Assembly: GCA_014871385.1 (NCBI GenBank)
Contig: CM026426.1
Span: forward strand, 56,663,375 to 56,727,374
Length of the DNA: 64,000 bases
Direction: 5' to 3'
Origin: Ceratodon purpureus
Taxonomy: Eukaryota; Streptophyta; Bryopsida; Pseudoditrichales; Ditrichaceae
Every line of letters begins with the position of its first letter. Position 1 is the first letter of the stretch. Under the pieces are notes generated by a model. The model had not been told where the DNA came from. It did no database searches and saw nothing but the letters and a program-made list of their open reading frames with translations. Shown here piece by piece: positions 58,088 to 64,000 of the stretch. The translations under genes and the position numbers were made by a program.

Positions 58088-58509
58088 ATGAAAGTCGTGG
58101 TTCACTTTATATGCTGAAGCCTAGATTAGAACTCTAAGTTACTTCTAGAGCCCGTTTATCCCGGAACTTACTTTCTATCTCCTACTGTGTGTACGTAGAA
58201 TGAAGCCCCTCAAACATTGAGCATGCACATTTTGTGCCTTAATTGGTTGTTGCTAAATTTTCCGTGGAAATTGGTGACAAGTGATTTCGTAATCTCATTA
58301 AGTCATTGGAGCTTACCACTGCCGGGACTTCAAATAGCACGATGTGCTTAAAAACTTATATGGTTCTAAATATTTCAATTGCATGTGTAATTTCAGTTTG
58401 ATTTGTTTCAATTGCTCACGCTTGCTGACCAGTTTGTTTCAATCTGACTTGTTTCATTTGCCTAAGCTTGCTGTCCAGATTGCTCAATTTTGTGTCGGCT
58501 TTGATTTGC
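58088..58509. other. 3' flank of paralogue D
   Basis: AT-rich, with short repeated phrases of the form TTGTTTCAATT / GCTTGCTG. No gene. Confidence 0.4.
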
Positions 58510-60140
58510 TTACTATGTTCAATTTGGTGTCCACTACTTACTTTAAAATCGAATTTTTTATGCAATCCCGAGTTTTGAACATGGAGATGCTTATTAGTTA
58601 TGCATAAATCAGAATAAGAGATTTAAAGTTCTAATGTAGAATTCTCTAATTTTTTAATTTTTTGAATTTTTTGGATCTCAATTTTATTATAAGTATGCTC
58701 AGAACACATTCTTTCTCGTCAAAGCCTTGGTGGCTTGGTGTTCCAAGGCTTCGGATTCGAACTGACGTGGCGGCCTCAGGGTGCTGGTGCCGGGTTCGAA
58801 TCCACCCTCCAACACCCACCCCACCACGCTTTCGATGCGCAGTTGGTGGCGCAAACTTTTTTAATTTTTTAATTTTTTTGATTTTTAGGATCTCAGGTCT
58901 GTTATAAATATGCTCAGAACACATTCTCTCTCGTCAAAGCCTTGGTGGCTTGGTGATCCGAGGCTTCGGGTTCGAACTAACGTGGCGGCCTCAGGGTGCT
59001 CGTGCCGGGTTCGAATCCACCCTCCGACACCCATCCCACCACGCTTACACGCCCGCACAGATCGAGTGCTTTTTTTATTTTATTTTTTTTCTTTTATAAA
59101 TTATTTTCATTGAAGAGTTCTTTTACCGGATATGAAGATTTTGATGTAAATTGTTCTGTAGGAACTTCTTTACTATCACTGTTTTTTCAATACTTAGAAT
59201 TTTGTTCAACCATTAGCAGAGTCTTGTATAATTCTAAAACCAATATAAGCAATTGAGTATCCAAGGTTCTTTCCAGAAGTATCTTTATATTCCAAAGTCT
59301 AATGTCTTTCTTTTTCAAAGAACACAAGTATGTTTCAGCAGTTTATTATCTTCAGATACCATTCAATCTGCTACAGATTTCTAAATTCATTATACTTGTG
59401 AATTAAATCCTGCTACTTTGTTACTTCTTCATTCACAATTAATCATTTTTTGCCCAGTTTCTAGCCCATTTAGTGGTAATCTTTTTTCAAGGCGCAGAAC
59501 TCAATCCAATTAGAACAACTAAAAAAGAAAAAAAAAACACTGAAGCACTTCAAGGGTCAAAATAGTTTTCGTAATTGTTGAAATTTGAAGGAAACATTGA
59601 AGTGCACGTGCATCATTTGTGGATGGATGAAAACTAGATGACTGAAAATTGAAGTTTCAATGAAACATGAATGAGAACTAATTCTTCCTTAATCGGCTTG
59701 CACAGAACTCAATCCAATTTGAAGCATCTAAACCATAGGACGCTGAAGCATGGCAAGGATGAAGAAACATTAAAGTGACCTTAACTTTTGTGAACGATAA
59801 ACGAATGAATGAAGTAGCCAGATTCGGTGAAACATGAATAAGAAAGAACACACCTCCAATCAGTGTGAACAGAACTGAACCCAATTAGAACCAAATAAAA
59901 ATAAAAAATAAAGCACTGAAGCATGGAGGCTCGGTCAAAACAGTTTTCGTAATTACTGAAATTTGAAGGAAACATTCATATGTTATCTTTTAAGGGTGGA
60001 TGAAAAATAGATGAATGAAAATTGGAGGTTGAGTTGAATATGAATTTGAACTAATTCCACCTTAATCACTGTGCGAGATATAGCTCCCCAAGTAGAACCA
60101 AATAAAAGAAAAAGGCACTGAAGCATGGCAAGGGTGAAAT
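58510..60140. repeat. Right arm of 1.6-kb inverted repeat
   Basis: Reverse complement of 40530-42150, separated from it by about 16.4 kb. Long stretches are identical; scattered differences are mostly C/T or G/A, concentrated in the CG-rich tRNA-like modules. It contains no gene. Confidence 0.9.
58690..59075 (+). repeat. Two tandem tRNA-like modules in the right arm
   Basis: Modules at about 58690-58860 and 58910-59075 on the plus strand. Each begins near TATAAATATG or its variant TATAAGTATG and has the exact B box GGTTCGAATCC. They are the inverted counterparts of the left-arm pair and end in T-rich tracts, as expected for Pol III terminators. Confidence 0.55.
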
Positions 60141-60465
60141 GGTATCCGTAAATATGAAATTTGAAAGCAACATCGAAGAGAACTTATCTTTTGCGGATGA
60201 AAAATGGATGAATGACAAATGAATTTTCAGTCAAACATGAATAAGAACTAATTCTTCCTTAATCATTGTGCACAAAACTAACTCCAAACAGAACCATATA
60301 AAAAATTATAGTAGTAAAGCATGGCAAGAGTTGAAAACAATATTCACAATTATAGAAAATTGAAGGAAACATTGAAGTGAACTTATCTTTTATGAGTGGA
60401 TGAAAAATGAGATGAGAAATGAAGTTTCAGTGAAACGTGAATAATAACTAATTCTTCCTTAATGA
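59538..60465. repeat. About five degenerate ~200-bp tandem units
   Basis: Units starting near 59538, 59742, 59912, 60116 and 60318 each open CACTGAAGCATGGCAAGG or a close variant and close TTCTTCCTTAATC...GAACC. The same array, in reverse, lies at 40.4-41.16 kb. The outermost units on the two sides have diverged much more than the inner ones. Confidence 0.75.
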
Positions 60466-61276
60466 TCTCTTCATTTTTTGTTCTGGAATTATGTATTTAC
60501 TTTTCCTAGGCTTGAATTTTTGTTCTTTCATTTATTATTTACTTTTATGCCTTTTGTTTTTATATTTTATGGCTACTTTCGGTTTTTTTCATATGTCCTT
60601 ATTTATCACCAATTGACCTAAAATTTAAAGGCTCCAACATGGCAATAGGCGTCCACCCCCCATCCATTTTCCAAGCTACCCAGGCTACCCATTTTCCTCT
60701 TGCTATCGATCCATCCATCCAGCTCTACCTGTGATTGATTCAGACTTCCAAGTTCCCTCGAATAATCTCAGAGCCCATGGACCACATCTTTGTTGAAGCA
60801 TCCTCATCCTACGGCAGTTTTTAACTTCATTTCTCATGTAATGGTACACCTCACTATTTCCCTACAGTAGTGTGACTTCATGTAGACTCAAACGTCCCCT
60901 CCCCATGCAATGAAGATCATGTGAATATTTGCCATGACACCACACCGTCAAGTCCCACTAATTTCACACCATGTAAATATTTGCCATGATAACAAACCGT
61001 CGAGTCCCACTAATTCCACACTTGGAACTGGCAGTGATGGAACATTGGTGGCCATGTCCGTCTCTCCACAACACCTTTATGCTTAATCGCCATGTCTGGG
61101 TTTTGCTTCAGCCTCATAGTCTAAGCAGGTTCACTTTGCATCCACGCTTCACATCTTGCTTGATTGCTTGGCATGCCCCTTGATTTTTCTGTTTATATTG
61201 CCGCTTGTTGTCACAGCCTCACCTAAGCTCACAGAATTGTCACTCTTACCTTGGATTTCTCTGTTTTCTCGCTCCG
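60466..61276. other. Intergenic region, 5' of paralogue E
   Basis: No credible gene. A short direct repeat (ACACCATGTAAATATTTGCC type) occurs at about 60.92-61.02 kb. Presumed promoter region of paralogue E without an obvious TATA box. Confidence 0.4.
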
Positions 61277-63389
61277 ATGACGTCGCGTTCCAAGCAGATG
61301 GCGAAGCGCACCAAGCAGAAGCCAAGCTGCAGTCCACCCCCGACTCGTCACGGTGCTCCATCACAGAATGCTTCCGATGACTCCTCTTCAGAGGGCAGTA
61401 ACATCGAGCCATCGAATGGGCGGGCAGTGACAATGGAGGAGTTCGATGAACTGTTTGATTTGTCTGGAATCCTCCCCGAAGTTCGTCAGCGCATGCTGGC
61501 TGCAGCACCAATGCTGCTTGGGCGTGATGCGCATTACGACCCAGAGTTCTTCATGTCTCAGGTGGGCCTCTGCGCCGAAGGTCCATTGCTGAAACATTTG
61601 CCGAAGGCCTATCCCTTCATCACCGAAGAGGAGATTGTAGCCGTGTGGAGGCCAGGTGGTCAACCAAACCGGTACGAGATCTCCAGGTCACAGATCTTGC
61701 TGAGCGAAAGCAATTTGCAATCCAGTACTTCAAAGTCTACGGGAACAAGCCCGACAATTCGTATTATTCCCTCCGATTCTTGAGGGCTTGCTACGCTACT
61801 TTTGGTTATGGTTTACCTGTGAATTGGCTTGCGGAAGCAATGTCCCGCATGGCGCTTCGATTGAAGAATCAGCGCCGCAATCCTCTGAAGCTTGGGCCGG
61901 TGGCGACGCGCTGCCAAGTCAAAGGATTGTGCAAAATTATTGCACAATTGTCGTGCGGGAGCGTAGCACCGGTGAACCTTGACCCTGGGGCATCCACTTT
62001 AGGTTCTTCATCTGCCTTTGCTTTATTCCACTTTGTAATATTCCACTTTCATTTCTAATTTGAGAGGATCTGTTTTGAGCCTTTATGTTGTGTGCTTACA
62101 TGTTTCTCGTTTTTTGTCTTTCATTTTCCACTCTGTAACGATGATGCTCTTTACTTTTAAGGTTTCGTGAAAGTGTTGTATTCGATGTTTTTTGTTTCAT
62201 CCTTTCATTGCCTCGTCCAGTCTGAACACATTTGGGATTGATTCCTACATAATCAAGATAAATATGCGGTAACAACTTCTCAACAAGTCAGTTGATTAGG
62301 GATAAGATCAAAATTAACATCGTAGCATTGAATAAATTTGCGGACTGTTTTGTTGATTCGTGCAAGGTGCTGGGGGGTATGAACCGTGAGACCACTTGAT
62401 ACCCGGATTGGGATTTATTTTTGAAATTTCTCAAAAGTAATACGGAACTTTCAGAAGTTTGTATTGGCGGATTGGAAACTAGTTCTATTTTTTGCACATT
62501 AGAAAAGTCCAATTTGTAGAAAGAATCAAAAATTGTAGAGTCCACCACCCTCAGAGTCTTCAGTACTCATCTACTGAATGATACTCAACCAATCCTTGCA
62601 ATGTTTTTTTTAAAAAAAAAAAGATAACCACAAGCGTTTGCTTAATCATTTATGACTTCCGCCTCCATATCATTTCAGAAGAGCATTTCATTGTTTCTGA
62701 TTTTTCACGTCTTTGCAATTTGCTAAAAATGAGGGTGGAATTTTGTGAGCTCAAGACTAAAACATTGCCTCTGGTTTATGGGGAGTTTTCTTCTGTGGTG
62801 AATCTACGTACTGACCACGCACAATCGATTTATGAAGACCTACTTACCTCAATGTGTGCTTCCTGTTTGCAAAGCAGCGGTTACTTGCAACAAAAGCACG
62901 CAGACTGAAGTTGCAGTTGCTGGCGCAAAGGAGGAGGAGTTAGCGGCAGCAAAGGAGGTTGCTAAGACAGAAGCGCTTCTGAAGGAGGCGCGGATGAAGC
63001 TCGACTCCACCTTGGAGAAGTTGTGTGAGGAGGACAACGATGCCGCGGATGCACTTCATGCAGCTTATCTTGCAGCATCAAAGGAGGCAAAGCTACTTCT
63101 GCGTGAGGGCGCTCCAGCTGCAGATTACGCAAACAAGGCCGCGGAGGTGAAGTCCTTGGCCATTGACCTTGATACTTTGCGAGCAGCAGACGCCGCTTTT
63201 CGGGAGGAGGTGCAGAGGCTCGAGTCCATCTGCGCAACGCAGGGTGAAGCACACCACGCGGCAATTGATTTGTTGACTCGTGCTCAAGCGAAGGTTGCTG
63301 ATGCACGCCAGCAGTCACTCGGACTTTCTACACCGAGCCCATTACAGAATGCCATTGTGCTTTATGCAGCCACACAGACAAGCGGGTAG
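61277..63389 (+). pseudogene. RING/coiled-coil protein, paralogue E, frameshifted and without RING
   Basis: ATG 61277 opens a frame with a basic/Ser-rich N-terminus and the family helical domain. Here the site of the paralogue-D intron is uninterrupted (MSQVGLCAEG). The phase slips by one nucleotide between about 61675 and 61690: upstream it reads GGQPNRYEIS, downstream VTDLAERKQFAIQYFKVYG with the signature KVYGNKPDNSYYSLRFL. After about 61.99 kb comes roughly 0.85 kb of AT-rich sequence, probably an intron. A coiled-coil exon then runs from about 62875 to 63389, ending in TAG exactly where the paralogues start their RING. No finger is found in the remaining 600 bp. The product would lack E3-type function. 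It is closest to paralogue D. Confidence 0.55.
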
Positions 63390-64000
63390 TACATGTTACT
63401 GCGAAAATGGGAAATTCTGAGGACTTCAACGTTTTAAGCTACATACACGTTGTTCACAGACCATAACCTTAAACTCTTCAAATTTCAGAATTACATAATG
63501 CTTTCATTTTGGTGATATTGATGGACAAAGACTTTCCTGGGCCTTGAAGTTGCAGACTAACTCAATGTTTTCCTCTTGTAAATAGAGTATTGTTTCTTAA
63601 TTTGAAGAGCTCTTGCGGAAGTTTTGAACCATACAGAATGTTGTATCAGGTGGTCTGCTATATTGTATACATTGCTTGGAGGTTTGTTGGTGAGCTTGTT
63701 AAGTTTGTTAAGCTTGTTGGTTTCGTAGTAGATTTTGTGAACTTAGAATAACATTCAAAAATTGTAGCAAGATGTTTGTAACCGCAGCCCAAGCATGCAA
63801 TGCATTTGATATAAGCATGTCATTGCACACATTGTTATAATCTTTGCGGAAATTTTTATTCAAGGTTGTCAGCACATAGTTTTGCTACTTATCTATACTC
63901 TTGCAGCTGCAACAATGAACACTGCATTTTTGTCGATAAACTAACAAGGCTGGATCAGTGGTGAAGCACCGACGTGTAACCCAACTATATGTTCCACCCA
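63390..64000. other. 3' flank without recognised gene
   Basis: AT-rich sequence downstream of paralogue E; no RING coding, RNA gene or repeat recognised. Confidence 0.4.

Overview
The window looks like nuclear DNA of a land plant or close relative, and a bryophyte or other seed-free plant would fit best. I infer this from spliced genes with GT...AG introns (GTATGT/GTAAGT donors, T-rich tracts before AG), a TATAAATA core promoter, a plant-type initiator-tRNA primer-binding site, MULE-type transposase coding, LINE 3' tails and long AT-rich gene-poor stretches. The species cannot be named from sequence alone. There is no sign of a prokaryotic operon, CRISPR array, rRNA gene or intact tRNA gene. 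The start codons of many long open frames are not ATG, so the starts given here were re-chosen.

Layout: 0.2-1.4 kb holds a RING/coiled-coil gene (paralogue A) with one in-frame TAG. 1.4-4.8 kb is intergenic with LINE remnants. 4.8-12 kb is a very AT-rich desert without credible genes. 12.5-20.7 kb holds small or decayed genes (an unknown protein with an in-frame TAG, an F-box-like fragment, an unknown 180-aa frame, RING paralogue B), a MITE-like element and many copies of the palindrome TGGCGC-NN-GCGCCA. 20.8-25.3 kb (minus) is a MULE-type transposase broken by two frameshifts. Divergent from it, 25.8-32.1 kb (plus) is a seven-exon gene joining a ParB-like N-terminal domain to a beta-class (N6-adenine/N4-cytosine type) DNA-methyltransferase-like C-terminus. 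It is followed by a small convergent two-exon gene (33.0-32.3 kb) and an unknown, probably broken gene (33.4-34.0 kb). The palindromes end at 34.5 kb.

36.7-40.1 kb carries a coiled-coil exon and a spliced transposase-like gene whose D / D...CxxxxxC / QGxE blocks resemble the RAG1/Transib-like arrangement. From 40.5 to 60.1 kb two nearly identical 1.6-kb inverted arms, each with two tRNA-like modules, flank about 16 kb. That interval holds RING paralogues C (intact, minus) and D (frameshifted, plus), both transcribed outward towards the arms. It also holds an unknown gene with two in-frame TAGs (50.7-51.9 kb), a 22-bp minisatellite and a third partial arm copy. RING paralogue E, which has lost its RING, lies at 61.3-63.4 kb.

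Taken together this is a transposon-rich accessory region. Its genes are transposases, a prokaryote-like DNA-modification fusion and an expanded RING-type family rather than housekeeping genes. Five of six in-frame stops are TAG and the sixth is TGA, as expected from C-to-T decay at CHG and CG sites in methylated plant DNA. The two observations most worth following are the ParB-like/methyltransferase fusion and the clustered 14-bp palindromes surrounding it.
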